DNA of 64,000 nucleotides from Candidatus Bealeia paramacronuclearis. Lineage in GTDB: Bacteria; Pseudomonadota; Alphaproteobacteria; UBA9655. Positions 1 to 9,336 of the stretch are shown piece by piece. The position numbers and the translations under genes are program-made. Under the pieces are notes generated by a model that saw nothing but the letters and a program-made list of their open reading frames with translations, did no database searches and had not been told where the DNA came from. How positions within the stretch are numbered: position 1 is the stretch's first letter; every line of letters begins with the position of its first letter. The DNA is taken from assembly GCF_035607555.1 (NCBI RefSeq), contig NZ_JAVHWZ010000001.1, forward strand, positions 310,001-374,000, given 5' to 3'.

Positions 1-394
1 GGGCTGCCTCTAAAACGTCTTCCAATTGCTCAGGAGACAGTCCCGCACTCCCGCGCAGAGTCAAATTATATCGGAAGCAAGGATAATCCTCATCCAAAGG
101 AATTTCGAAATGGCCCATCCACACGCGGGGGTTAACTGTGGCAATTAATTCTTCAACGGCTTCGCGATAGGTGTCTGGAATTTTAGCTTCAATCACGCAA
201 CTGGTGACAAGGCATTCCTGATCTTCGCGCCAGATGAAATAAAGACGATAAGCACACCAACGCCCATCAAGCTCGCACATCAGGCTTTCTTCCGCCATGC
301 GCTCGAACTCCCACTCCCGCGCAGAGAGAGCATCTTCAATCAAATTTAAAGGATGAACATAATGGGAGGAAAAATCTTTAAGGGCAAGTTTCAT
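1..394 (-). CDS. YbjN-domain protein, 3' end cut by window edge
   Basis: The frame starts with ATG at 394 and stays open to base 1, so only about 131 N-terminal residues are present. The translation (MKLALKDFSSHYVHPLNLIE, then ALSAREWEFERMAEE, GRWCAYRLYFIWRED, WMGHFEIPLDEDYPCFRYNL, LRGSAGLSPEQLEDVLE) follows the alphaproteobacterial YbjN-domain family (PF10722) block by block. The biochemical function of this family is not firmly known; it has been called a putative sensory transduction regulator. The missing C-terminus lies left of the window. The recognition rests on remembered family sequence, not on a search. Confidence 0.8.
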   Translation of the reverse strand, partial: MKLALKDFSSHYVHPLNLIEDALSAREWEFERMAEESLMCELDGRWCAYRLYFIWREDQECLVTSCVIEAKIPDTYREAVEELIATVNPRVWMGHFEIPLDEDYPCFRYNLTLRGSAGLSPEQLEDVLEAA

Positions 395-563
395 GGGGAG
401 GAGCCTTTATCATCAATGATATCTCAGAAGCTAACAAATTTCATGAGAATTGCAAGGATATTCAGAAGAACGGCTAAGCCTGTACATACCAAGAACTTTC
501 TTGAGAGGCTGAATTCACGAGCGATTGGTTTATTATCCTTAATATCGGGCTTAAGGTGTGAAA

Positions 564-1328
564 TTAAGACCGTTTTCGCGCTTGTATTCGAACGGAGAGT
601 TGTGCTCCTGATTCAATTGCGGTCACGAGATCTCTGTTTGATTTCAGGAGAATGTCCCTCAAATTTGGCTCAATCACACTCGCGAATTTTCTTTTGTGAT
701 CTGAAGACTCCAAAAGTGCTCCCAAATTTTTAACATAGCCGAGATAAACGTCGCTTTCGTTTTCAAAAATAACATCTTGAAATCCACAATCCTCAAGAAT
801 TTTTTCATAAGACGTCTGCGTTTCTTTGGATGAAATCTCACCAGAGGCCCGCATTTCATTTTGAGGTCCCCGAATTTCGGGAACAATCCAATCGATCAAA
901 CAGAGCTGTGCTCCAGGCTTTAAGACGGGATAAATTTTTTGAAAAAGTGATTTTTTATCGGACACATGGGTGAGAACGCCTTTACTGTAAACCATATCAA
1001 TGCATTCATCAGAAATGGGGATCAACCCCTCCTCAGTATAGGTTACAAAATTGACGTGATCTTTAATATTTGCAGGTGTGTGATTTTGCCCGTATTCGGC
1101 CATCCATGGGTGAATTTCAAGCCCCGTGACATGGGCCCCATACTTCTGCGCTAAATAATTGGCCATGCCCCCAATTCCCGATCCAACGTCCAGGAGTTTT
1201 TTTCCTAAGAGTGGGAGCCCCTCAAACATCCGATCCACGGCCTCATATCCGCCCAATGAAATAAGCCCCGAACCATACATTGCCTCATATAAGGGCACAT
1301 TTGCGGGAGAGTAGATTTCTTGAGTCAT
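564..1328 (-). CDS. SAM-dependent class I methyltransferase
   Basis: A 254-residue Rossmann-fold methyltransferase. Motif I is LLDVGSGIGGMANYLA, followed by an acidic residue at the end of beta 2 (VTGLEIHPWM) and the post-motif region DMVYSKGVLTHVSDKKSLF typical of small-molecule methyltransferases (the phosphoethanolamine/sarcosine methyltransferase type). I chose the ATG at 1328 because it overlaps the stop of the upstream gene as TAATG; a TTG four codons earlier is possible. The substrate cannot be read from the sequence. Translational coupling to the unknown gene 1328-1762 suggests that the two proteins act together. Confidence 0.85.
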   Translation of the reverse strand: MTQEIYSPANVPLYEAMYGSGLISLGGYEAVDRMFEGLPLLGKKLLDVGSGIGGMANYLAQKYGAHVTGLEIHPWMAEYGQNHTPANIKDHVNFVTYTEEGLIPISDECIDMVYSKGVLTHVSDKKSLFQKIYPVLKPGAQLCLIDWIVPEIRGPQNEMRASGEISSKETQTSYEKILEDCGFQDVIFENESDVYLGYVKNLGALLESSDHKRKFASVIEPNLRDILLKSNRDLVTAIESGAQLSVRIQARKRS

Positions 1329-1762
1329 TAATATTTCCAATCAGTCAGGTTTACGGCTTTGTTAAGATATTCGACTTCTGCTTGGGTTGGTACATAATTC
1401 ACATGGGCAATGGAAGGATAATCCCAAAACCTTTGAGTAGATATTCGGCACGACTGATATGCCATTTTTAAAAATTTAAGATCAGATTTGGAAATACCTG
1501 AATGCGTTTTCTCATCCTCCTCAGACAACATGTGATTATGAGGCACATCAAACGCAGCTAATCTCTCACAAAGCATAGTTCCAATTCCATCCGTAAAACC
1601 TCCGACACCAGCGCCGGGAACGCCGCATAAATCATGATAGCTGTATAGATGATCTACAACACTTTGTATCATTCTTGCTGGAGTTACCTTTGAAAAATTA
1701 TCAACGGTGTCTAATCTCCTCATACCTTCTGTTTTATTGCCGGAGTAATAAGGAGTCTTCAT
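1328..1762 (-). CDS. hypothetical protein coupled to a methyltransferase
   Basis: A 144-residue soluble protein with no signal peptide or membrane segment. I do not recognise the family. Notable stretches are the glycine-rich VPGAGVGGFTDGIGTMLCER and the aromatic C-terminus ending NLTDWKY. It is co-directional with the methyltransferase and its TAA shares an A with the next ATG, so the pair is almost certainly one operon. It begins about 60 bases from the left end of the IS1 element, so its original promoter may have been displaced. Confidence 0.6.
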   Translation of the reverse strand: MKTPYYSGNKTEGMRRLDTVDNFSKVTPARMIQSVVDHLYSYHDLCGVPGAGVGGFTDGIGTMLCERLAAFDVPHNHMLSEEDEKTHSGISKSDLKFLKMAYQSCRISTQRFWDYPSIAHVNYVPTQAEVEYLNKAVNLTDWKY

Positions 1763-1824
1763 TTCTCAGGGGTATAAAAGTACTTTTTAGAACTTAAAAA
1801 ACAAAGAGTCAAAAAGTATCAATT

Positions 1825-2629
1825 AAAATTTTGAGAGTATTCATAAAAAGATAGATATGAGCTATTCTTTATCCTTGGAATAAGAAAGGGGAAGAGATGG
1901 TTGCGTGCAAAAGATGTGGAGGCAATAACAGTGTTAAGAACGGTTTTGTCAGGAGACATCAGCGCTACAAGTGCCGGGAGTGTTTGCTGAATTTCGTTGA
2001 GGGCGACCAGCGAAAAAAGCCACAAACGGCCGTCAAGAAAGCCCTTTGCGTGATCCTTTATAGTCTTGGAAAGGCCTCATTTTCCATGCTGGGAAAAATA
2101 TTAGGACATTCGCCTTCTCTTATGTATCGATGGATTGTGGAGGCGATGGATCAGGTGAGAGAGCCCATCATTTCAGAAGGTATTCAAGAAATGGAGTTTG
2201 ATGAAATGTGGCATTTTTTGGGTTCAAAAAAACAAAATTTGGATCCTCAAAGCTGTTGATCGTGGGACCCGGAGAACTGTGGCCTGGGTTACAGGGAGTC
2301 GTGATACTGCAACATTCCAAAGGCTCTATGACAAAGTCAGTCACCTAAAAACATGTCATTTTTATACAGATAATTGGGATGCTTTTTCGAAGGTTTTACC
2401 TCAAGAGCGTCACACGATTGGAAAGTCGGGAACGGTGTGCATTGAACGCGATAATAGCAATACAGCCATCACCTTGGTCGCATGACCCGACGCACCAAGG
2501 TCGTTTCGAAAAAAGAATCCATGGTTTATGGGTCTATCCTGCTCTGGTGCGCCCTAACCTCTCCCGAAATCTTTCATCACTACCAGAAAACCCTCTTGCC
2601 TATCTTTAGGTGAATACTCTCAAATTTTA
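1825..2629 (+). mobile_element. IS1-family insertion sequence, degraded
   Basis: About 805 bases bounded by imperfect inverted repeats sharing TTTGAGAGTATTCA: left at roughly 1825-1843, right at 2611-2629. The transposase stop codon (2611-2613) lies inside the right repeat, as is usual for compact IS1 elements. I see no clear target duplication. It lies just downstream of potI (stop at 2642) and has not damaged it. Confidence 0.8.
1897..2613 (+). pseudogene. IS1 transposase with two frame disruptions
   Basis: The N-terminal part (from 1897) is the InsA-like zinc finger and helix-turn-helix: CKRCGGNNSVKNG followed by YKCREC. The frame reaches DEMWHFLGSKK and then shifts at the A-run 2226-2232. 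The second frame carries the DDE core (KAVDRGTRRTVAWVTGSRD, HFYTDNWDAFSKVLP, IGKSGTVCIERDNSNT). A further shift near 2465 is best explained by one lost C; the third frame then reads MTRRTKVVSKKESM to LLPIF and stops at 2611. IS1 can use programmed frameshifting at an A-run, so the first shift might be functional. The second looks like decay. Confidence 0.8.
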
Positions 2630-2641
2630 TATGTTTTTTAT

Positions 2642-3445
2642 CTATCTGGGTTGACTATGACGTTGCAAAATATAGCCTGCAATCATCACACCGATGGCAA
2701 CAAATGTGATGATGATAGTGGCCAAGGCATTGATCTCAGGACTCATTCCGTAGCGCACGCTTGAGAAAATGACCATGGGCAAAGTGGAAGATCCCGGTCC
2801 TGCCACAAAGCTTGCAATCACAAGATCATCCAAAGATAAAACAAAAGCCAAAAGCCAACCCGAAATAAGTGCAGGCGAAATAATGGGCAATGTGATTGCA
2901 AAAAAAACCTTAAGTGGCTTTGCCCCCAAATCAAGGGCCGCTTCCTCAAGAGTAGGATCCATTTCGCTTAAGCGTGTTCGCACAATGATGGCGACATAAG
3001 CCAAGCATAAAGTGGTGTGGGCAATGGTGATTGTGGTAATCCCCCGGGACGGCCATCCAAAGGTTTGATCAAGGGTCACAAACAAAAGCAAAAGCGCAAG
3101 ACCTGTAATGACTTCTGGCATGACAAGAGGCGCTGCTGTTAAAATAGAAAAAAGACCGCGCCCTCGAAAACGCTCCCATCGCACGAGTCCAACAGCTGAC
3201 AATGTACCCAAAACCACCGCAAAAAAGGCGCTTAAAAAAGCGACTTTCAAACTCAATCCTGCAGCGTCGAGAAGAATCTGATTTTGCAAAAGCGATTCAT
3301 ACCATTTCAACGAAAAAGATGTCCAGACGGTTACCTGTTTTGAGTCATTGAAAGAAAAGATCACAAGAGAGATAATGGGTAAATATAAAAAGCTATAACC
3401 CAAAACCATAATCACCCGAATGGGCCAAGACCGCTTAGTCCTCAT
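2642..3445 (-). CDS. potI: putrescine/spermidine ABC transporter permease PotI
   Basis: 267 residues with six hydrophobic segments and the inner-membrane permease signature EEAALDLGAKPLKVFFAITL (the EAA loop that contacts the ATPase). The opening VTVWTSFSLKWYESLL and the block ISGWLLAFVLSLDDLVIASF match the PotI/PotC branch. The ATG at 3445 is preferred over one 15 codons upstream; it overlaps the potH stop (3435-3437) by 11 bases, indicating coupled translation. It is the last gene of potFGHI, with an IS1 just beyond it. Confidence 0.93.
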   Translation of the reverse strand: MRTKRSWPIRVIMVLGYSFLYLPIISLVIFSFNDSKQVTVWTSFSLKWYESLLQNQILLDAAGLSLKVAFLSAFFAVVLGTLSAVGLVRWERFRGRGLFSILTAAPLVMPEVITGLALLLLFVTLDQTFGWPSRGITTITIAHTTLCLAYVAIIVRTRLSEMDPTLEEAALDLGAKPLKVFFAITLPIISPALISGWLLAFVLSLDDLVIASFVAGPGSSTLPMVIFSSVRYGMSPEINALATIIITFVAIGVMIAGYILQRHSQPR

Positions 3446-4343
3446 GATGTTGCTCCGTTTGCCTTTCTTGAAGCTTTTGGAAAAGTGCAATGGGGATGAC
3501 CAAAAGGATCAACATCAAAACAGCAATGGCAGAGGCTACTGGCCAATCGCGGTTATTGAAAAATTCATTCCATAGCAATTTTCCGATCATAAGCGTTTGC
3601 GTACCCCCCAAAAGTTCGGGAATGACAAACTCGCCCACAGCGGGAATTAAAACCAACATGCACCCTGTAAAAACGCCGGGCAAAGACAAGGGTAGAATAA
3701 TTTTCAAAAAAACTTTCCAAGGACGAGCGCCCAAATCAAAAGCCGCCTCAATAAGCGTATCATCGATTTTCTCAAGGGCAACATAAAGCGGCAAAATCAT
3801 GAAGGGAAGGTAGCAATAAACAATGCCTAAAACGACGGTTCCCGTATTGTAAAGAAGAGGTAGAGGATCCGCGATCCACCCCAAAGACAAAAGTGTATTA
3901 TTAATGATGCCCTTAGGGCTTAAAATTCCAATCCACGCATAAACACGCAGTAAAAATGAGGTCCAGAAGGGGAGAAGGACGAGCATCAAATAAAAAATGT
4001 GGTGCTGTCGGGGCTGCTTGGCAATGGCATAAGCCAAGGGGTACCCCACAATGAGCGCCCCCAAAGTGCCCAAAGAGGCAATTCCCAATGACTTTAAATA
4101 GACCTTATAATAAAGATCGTCAGAGGCAATAAAAAGATAGGATGAAAGGTTGATTTTGAGTTCTAAAACTGTCTCAGATACCCAAGTGAGAATAGGATCA
4201 TAGGGGGGAATCCCAATTTTGAAATTGGAAAGACTTATTTTAAAGACGATAAAAAAAGGAATGAGAAAAAATAAGCTCACCCAAAGATAGGGGGAAATTA
4301 CAACCCAAAGTATCGACCATTTTTTGGAAACAAGCTTTCCCAC
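3435..4343 (-). CDS. potH: putrescine/spermidine ABC transporter permease PotH
   Basis: 302 residues, six predicted membrane helices and an EAA loop (EAAFDLGARPWKVFLKIILP) near residue 200. A long periplasmic stretch follows the first helix, as in PotH/PotB. The start codon is GTG at 4343, seven bases after the potG stop. With PotI it forms the heterodimeric channel of the importer. Confidence 0.93.
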   Translation of the reverse strand: MGKLVSKKWSILWVVISPYLWVSLFFLIPFFIVFKISLSNFKIGIPPYDPILTWVSETVLELKINLSSYLFIASDDLYYKVYLKSLGIASLGTLGALIVGYPLAYAIAKQPRQHHIFYLMLVLLPFWTSFLLRVYAWIGILSPKGIINNTLLSLGWIADPLPLLYNTGTVVLGIVYCYLPFMILPLYVALEKIDDTLIEAAFDLGARPWKVFLKIILPLSLPGVFTGCMLVLIPAVGEFVIPELLGGTQTLMIGKLLWNEFFNNRDWPVASAIAVLMLILLVIPIALFQKLQERQTEQHHED

Positions 4344-4350
4344 AGCGACC

Positions 4351-5496
4351 TCAAGAAACCAAAACGATGCTGTTTTCAGCGCGCCAATACAAGTAAACCT
4401 CGTCGTCCCAAGTCACCGTTCGCTCGGCCAAACGCACGAGATTGGGCATAGTTGCCAAGACAATTTTTCCCGAATCCAATTCCACGTGATAAATGGAAAC
4501 ATCCCCCAAATAAGCAATATCTTTGACGATACCTTTGGTAACATTGCGCACGATATCAGGCTCATTCAGCGAAATCATGACCTTTTCAGGACGAATAGCA
4601 ACCAGAACTTGCGATCCTTGCGGAACGTCTGCACCGTGGCCTACATAAAGCTCACGGCCCGCTTCTTCGGATTCCACAACGACATGATTTTTGGCGGATT
4701 CTAAAACGATCCCCTCAAAGAGATTCATCATTCCGATAAAGTCGGCCACATATTCGGAATTGGGATATTCATAAATTTCATTGGGAGTTCCCAATTGGCG
4801 TAATCTTCCGTGATCCATAATTCCCATGCGCGAGGACATGGTCATGGCCTCTTCCTGATCGTGGGTGACCATAATAAAAGTGACCCCCACTTGCTCTTGA
4901 ATGTTCACCAATTCAAATTGAGTTTGATCTCGAAGTTTTTTATCGAGGGCCGCCAAAGGCTCATCCAGAAGAATAAGCTTAGGTTGTTTGACCAAACATC
5001 TGGCCAAGGCCACCCGTTGACGTTGTCCACCGGAAAGTTGATTTGGTTTGCGCTTGGCGAATTTCCCCATTTGCACCAAATGAAGAGCATCGATGACTTT
5101 TTCTTGAATTTCTTTTGTACCAATACGTTCTTGTTTTAATCCAAAAGCCACATTTTGCTCAACGGTCATATGGGGAAAAAGGGCGTAGGATTGAAACATC
5201 ATATTAACGGGACGATCATAAGGCGGCCTATGTGTCACATCCACACCATCAATATAAATCCGGCCAGATGAAGGCATTTCAAATCCCGCGAGCATTCTTA
5301 AAAGCGTGGTCTTCCCACAGCCTGAAGGCCCCAAAAGGGAGAAGAATTCCCCCTGATAAATCGAGAGACTGACATTATCAACAGCAGTCACGCCACCAAA
5401 ATCTTTCGAGACCCCCTCAATTTCAATATAGGGTTTGGATTTGGGATCTTGCCAAGGCTCGAGATGAATGCGTTTGGTTTTGGGGTAAGCTGCCAT
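4351..5496 (-). CDS. potG: polyamine ABC transporter ATP-binding protein PotG
   Basis: 381 residues. The ATPase domain has Walker A GPSGCGKTT (near residue 56), Q-loop FQSYALFPHM, signature LSGGQRQRVALAR, Walker B LILLDEPLAALD and the switch His in MVTHDQEEAMT. A C-terminal TOBE domain (VLVAIRPEKVMI onward) is typical of the PotA/PotG class. The C-terminus ends only two bases before the potF-potG-potH spacing rules of a tight operon would allow a promoter, so all four genes are probably one transcript from the potF side. It powers uptake through PotHI. Confidence 0.95.
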   Translation of the reverse strand: MAAYPKTKRIHLEPWQDPKSKPYIEIEGVSKDFGGVTAVDNVSLSIYQGEFFSLLGPSGCGKTTLLRMLAGFEMPSSGRIYIDGVDVTHRPPYDRPVNMMFQSYALFPHMTVEQNVAFGLKQERIGTKEIQEKVIDALHLVQMGKFAKRKPNQLSGGQRQRVALARCLVKQPKLILLDEPLAALDKKLRDQTQFELVNIQEQVGVTFIMVTHDQEEAMTMSSRMGIMDHGRLRQLGTPNEIYEYPNSEYVADFIGMMNLFEGIVLESAKNHVVVESEEAGRELYVGHGADVPQGSQVLVAIRPEKVMISLNEPDIVRNVTKGIVKDIAYLGDVSIYHVELDSGKIVLATMPNLVRLAERTVTWDDEVYLYWRAENSIVLVS

Positions 5497-5497
5497 T

Positions 5498-6601
5498 TTA
5501 TTGTCCTGTTTTCACGCGAATCCATTCCCGAGAGCGTGAACGCTCAAATTGGGGTGGATGGATTTTATCAACAAATAATCTTTTGCGCACTTCTTTTGAC
5601 GGATAAATCACGGGATCTTTAACAATGTCCTGATCCATGAACTTTTTGGAATTGGGAATCGCATTGGCTGTAAAAAGCGCATTTGAGATTCGCGCGATAA
5701 TTTCGGGCCTGAGGAGAAAATCAATTAACTGATGTGCCTCTTGAATATGGGGGGCATTTTGAGGAACGGCAAAGGCATCAATCCACAAGTTGGACCCTTC
5801 CTGAGGAATCACATAATCAATCTCATCTCCGCCGATTTCCCGGGCCCTCTCGCGTGCCTGAAGCATTTCTCCAGACCAACCCTGAACAACGCAAGCTTCC
5901 CCATTTAAAAGATCTTGCATGCCTTGAGTCCCATGAAATTTAAAAATATAGTGACGAACTTTCATGACATTTTGAGAGGCGAATTTAAGATCTTCCAAAT
6001 TGTCACTATTGGGATCTTTCCCCAAATAGGCAAGAATGGCGGAAAATACATCCACAGGGGAATCAATAAGCTCCAATCCACACGCATTAAGGTCTTTTGC
6101 AATTTCGGGGTCAAACAAAAGCGCCCATGTAGAAAGATTTTGGTCAGGAAGAAGCTTTTCTACTTTTGAGACATTCAGGCCAATTCCTGTGGTGCCCCAC
6201 AAATAAGGAATTCCAAATTGATTTTTAGGATCGGCCGTACTCATTTTTTTCAAAAGATCGGCATCTAAATGAGCGTAATTCCTGAGGGACGTTTTGTTTA
6301 AAGGTTGATAAATCCCGGTTTGAATTTGACGATCTAAATAAGGCCAGACGGTAACACCCACCACATCATACCCAGAATCTCCGGTCAAAAGCTTAGCTTC
6401 CATGAGCTCTGCACTATCATAAACATCATAATGCACTTGAATTCCAGTTTCAGCTTCAAACTCTTTGAGGATATTTTGTGGAATACCTTCCGCCCAATTT
6501 AAAACGTTGACATGTTTTTTTTCAGACGCCACAAGATTTTGTGTGCCTAAAGATAAAAAAGCAAAAATTATAAAGAGTGTGTTAATAATTTTGTGAAACA
6601 T
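5498..6601 (-). CDS. potF: periplasmic polyamine-binding protein PotF
   Basis: 367 residues with a Sec signal peptide (hydrophobic FIIFAFLSLG, predicted cleavage after VAS near residue 26). The mature part begins VNVLNWAEGIPQNILKEFE, the usual opening of PotF/PotD, and retains LWGTTGIGLN and the ligand-region VQGWSGEM. It is the first gene of the operon and faces the sensor kinase across a 107-base divergent region. Putrescine or spermidine is the expected ligand by family; the exact preference cannot be read here. Confidence 0.93.
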   Translation of the reverse strand: MFHKIINTLFIIFAFLSLGTQNLVASEKKHVNVLNWAEGIPQNILKEFEAETGIQVHYDVYDSAELMEAKLLTGDSGYDVVGVTVWPYLDRQIQTGIYQPLNKTSLRNYAHLDADLLKKMSTADPKNQFGIPYLWGTTGIGLNVSKVEKLLPDQNLSTWALLFDPEIAKDLNACGLELIDSPVDVFSAILAYLGKDPNSDNLEDLKFASQNVMKVRHYIFKFHGTQGMQDLLNGEACVVQGWSGEMLQARERAREIGGDEIDYVIPQEGSNLWIDAFAVPQNAPHIQEAHQLIDFLLRPEIIARISNALFTANAIPNSKKFMDQDIVKDPVIYPSKEVRKRLFVDKIHPPQFERSRSREWIRVKTGQ

Positions 6602-6708
6602 TGCATGGAGTATCCTTTCAAAGGATTAAAAAGTTATTCCATCATAAAACGGGGAGACTATTGCTGCAAGTGAATTTATGATAAAATCATCAAAAAAGAA
6701 TTAATAAA

Positions 6709-8229
6709 ATGGAAAAAACCCAAATTCAATTTTTAACTTCTGGGCGATCAGGGCTCAAATCTCGAATGATGTCCTGGGTTGCGACCGTCATGACAGGTAT
6801 TGTGTGTATTACACTTTTGGCCTCGCTTTACCATTCTTTTAAAACAGATTTAGAAAGCCTTGTGACACAAGGGCACCAGCTCGTCTCCATTCAATCCACA
6901 TCTGTGGCCGAACCCCTTTGGAATCTCAATACACAGCAAGTAGATCTTTATCTTTCTGCCAATGCCAAAAACCCTGACTTTAAAAATGCTGTCGTCAAAG
7001 ACCAGGAAGGAAAAGTTATTTCTCAGTATGGAAAATTAGACGTTTCCGAAGATGATTTAAAATTTGAAGGGGACATCATTTATAGGGGAGGAGATAAACC
7101 TCAAAAAATTGGCAGTCTATTTTTAACTCTTACGAAAGAGGGAATTATCGCCCGTGAAAAAACAGAATTTATAATTTCTGTTTTTGCGTTTTTGATACTT
7201 TTAAGTGCTACTATGGCAACCGTTTATTTCAGCCTTCAGCGCATCATTATGTCCCCTTTAAACGAAGTCTTGGATGTGATTGAAGCGGTCGCTAATGGGG
7301 ATCTCAGCCGCCAAATTCCTTTAAGACGGGATGATGAGTTGGGTCGACTTTCTCTCTCGTTCAATAAAATGACCCAAAGGCTCAATCGTATTTATAAAGC
7401 TTTTGAAGCGCGCACCCATGCGCTTGAAACCATGAATGAGGAACTAACGCTCGCCCGGGAAGACGCTGAAACCGCCAACAAAACCAAAAGTCAGTTTTTG
7501 GCCAATATGAGCCATGAACTCAGACCCCCCCTCAATGCCATTATTGGTTATAGCGAAATTTTAAAAGAAGACCTCATAGATATGGGACAAGACAGCCTTT
7601 GCGAGGACCTTGATAAAATTATTCAAGCTGGAAAACATTTGCTTGAAATTATTAGCGACATTCTGGATCTCTCGAAAATTGAGGCTGGAAAAATGGAGTT
7701 GCATTATGAGAATTTTGATGTTCAAGCTTTGATCCAAGGCGTTGAGGCCATCATCAAGCCGTTGACTTCCAAGCGCAATAATACCCTTTTGATGGACTGC
7801 TCCAAAGATTTAGGTATTATGAACGCCGACATGACTAAGGTGCGTCAGAATATTTTCAACCTCCTTTCAAATGCGACGAAATTTACTGAAAATGGCGTCA
7901 TCACCCTTACTGCAAAACGATTTGAAATCCAGGATGAAGATTGGATTGAATTTCAGGTTTCAGACACAGGAATTGGGCTCACTCAAGAGCAAATGGGAAA
8001 GCTCTTCCAAGCATTCAAACAAGCTGATTCTTCAACCACCCGAAAATATGGGGGCACAGGTTTGGGGTTGGCTATCACCAAGCGCTTTTGCAATATGATG
8101 GGGGGAGACATCACCGTTGAAAGCCAGTACGGAATGGGTTCCATCTTCACCATTGTTTTGCCCGCCTCACCCTTAAAATCAAATGAGAAGATGGATCTTG
8201 AGGAAGAAGACCTTGCAAAAAGAGCTTAA
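6709..8229 (+). CDS. membrane sensor histidine kinase (HAMP-HisKA-HATPase)
   Basis: 506 residues. TM1 is at about 23-43, a periplasmic sensor of about 105 residues follows, TM2 is at about 152-175, and a HAMP domain runs to about 230. A short coiled coil leads to HisKA, with phosphoacceptor His269 in [13 protein letters not shown]; the usual Thr after Arg is Pro. The ATPase domain has N-box [14 protein letters not shown]1 DTGIGL and G2 GGTGLGLAI. There is no receiver domain and no response regulator gene adjacent, so it is an orphan kinase. It is divergent from potF, but a functional link is only a guess. Its stop overlaps that of the convergent neighbour by four bases. Confidence 0.93.
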   Translation: MEKTQIQFLTSGRSGLKSRMMSWVATVMTGIVCITLLASLYHSFKTDLESLVTQGHQLVSIQSTSVAEPLWNLNTQQVDLYLSANAKNPDFKNAVVKDQEGKVISQYGKLDVSEDDLKFEGDIIYRGGDKPQKIGSLFLTLTKEGIIAREKTEFIISVFAFLILLSATMATVYFSLQRIIMSPLNEVLDVIEAVANGDLSRQIPLRRDDELGRLSLSFNKMTQRLNRIYKAFEARTHALETMNEELTLAREDAETANKTKSQFLANMSHELRPPLNAIIGYSEILKEDLIDMGQDSLCEDLDKIIQAGKHLLEIISDILDLSKIEAGKMELHYENFDVQALIQGVEAIIKPLTSKRNNTLLMDCSKDLGIMNADMTKVRQNIFNLLSNATKFTENGVITLTAKRFEIQDEDWIEFQVSDTGIGLTQEQMGKLFQAFKQADSSTTRKYGGTGLGLAITKRFCNMMGGDITVESQYGMGSIFTIVLPASPLKSNEKMDLEEEDLAKRA

Positions 8230-9329
8230 ATATTCCCCAACTCTTTCATGACATCCTCAATCTCAACATTGTGAAATTGACACCAGTCCGAAAGAATTTT
8301 CAAATCCCAATCCTGAGGCACCCCATGGTACCCATTTTTGAGTTCTGTGTCCAAGAGCAAATCAATTGCTGAATTGTGTGCATGAAAAATCGCCTCAAGA
8401 TATTTCATAGGCGTGGGTTCAGGCGTCCCAAAATTTACCGGCGATTTATGGTTGAGGATTTGAGCGGACTCAAATTGATCTCCCCATTCATCTTCAGCGC
8501 CGATATTGGCAAGATATTTTACGCATCTAAAATCATTTGCCGTAAAGTACTTTGAGATAAATCCGAGAATAGCCGTTGCTGTAACCACAGCAAATGAATT
8601 TTGAATGGCGTCCAAAATCTTTTCTCTCGCCTCAAAAGAAATACCGCGAATGCCACGTTTTTGAGCGTACGCGAGGCGATCAAAATCAACATCCACAACA
8701 GTAACATAAGCGCCACTTTCTTTTAAAAAATGAGCTACCCCTTGCCCCACTTTTCCGTATCCAAAAATGAGAAATTCTTGAGACGCCACACTTTCATTCG
8801 CAAACTGAGAAAATCCATTTAAAAATCCTGATCCTGTACCATAAAACGTCTCAAGTCCTTTAAGACGACTATCATCAACAGAGATAACTTTGTAACTTTG
8901 AGGATTGAGTACTTTGTAAATATTGGTCCCCGATTGGGTCAACTCAACAGCACCCAATCGGGGCGTAAGTCGCCCTGCAAAAACAGCAGAGCAATCTAAA
9001 ATTACATCGAAATCATCTGAGATGTTATTATGATCCACAATCAATGGAACGCCTTCGTTGTAAAGAATTTCTTCCGCCAAAGGTTGCGTTTGAGGACGGA
9101 GGAAGGGAACACATGTCACCGTGACGTCCGCCCCTGCCATCAACAACAATTGAATCTTACAAGTCGCATCCAACGAAAGAGGAGTATTGTGAAGAATCTT
9201 AAGTCCTCGATAGGGCTTCTCGTTCAAAAATCGCTCTCGATCCCGCAACAAAAAGGGAATTGCGCCCGGATTATAATGATCCCAAGCCTCTTGAAAGCGT
9301 AATGTGTTTGATTTTAAAATTGCGGTCAT
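8226..9329 (-). CDS. S-adenosylhomocysteine hydrolase-like NAD-binding protein
   Basis: 367 residues, clearly shorter than AhcY (about 430-470). The NAD-binding Rossmann core is easy to see: [17 protein letters not shown] followed by VTVVDVD. An N-terminal half similar to the AhcY substrate domain ([30 protein letters not shown]) precedes it. The classical catalytic Lys/Asp helix that precedes the NAD fold in AhcY is replaced by [20 protein letters not shown], without the Lys, and the usual C-terminal Lys-Tyr tail is absent. It may therefore be a related dehydrogenase or hydrolase acting on another substrate. A true AhcY elsewhere in the genome would be expected. Confidence 0.7.
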   Translation of the reverse strand: MTAILKSNTLRFQEAWDHYNPGAIPFLLRDRERFLNEKPYRGLKILHNTPLSLDATCKIQLLLMAGADVTVTCVPFLRPQTQPLAEEILYNEGVPLIVDHNNISDDFDVILDCSAVFAGRLTPRLGAVELTQSGTNIYKVLNPQSYKVISVDDSRLKGLETFYGTGSGFLNGFSQFANESVASQEFLIFGYGKVGQGVAHFLKESGAYVTVVDVDFDRLAYAQKRGIRGISFEAREKILDAIQNSFAVVTATAILGFISKYFTANDFRCVKYLANIGAEDEWGDQFESAQILNHKSPVNFGTPEPTPMKYLEAIFHAHNSAIDLLLDTELKNGYHGVPQDWDLKILSDWCQFHNVEIEDVMKELGNI

Positions 9330-9336
9330 GACTCAC

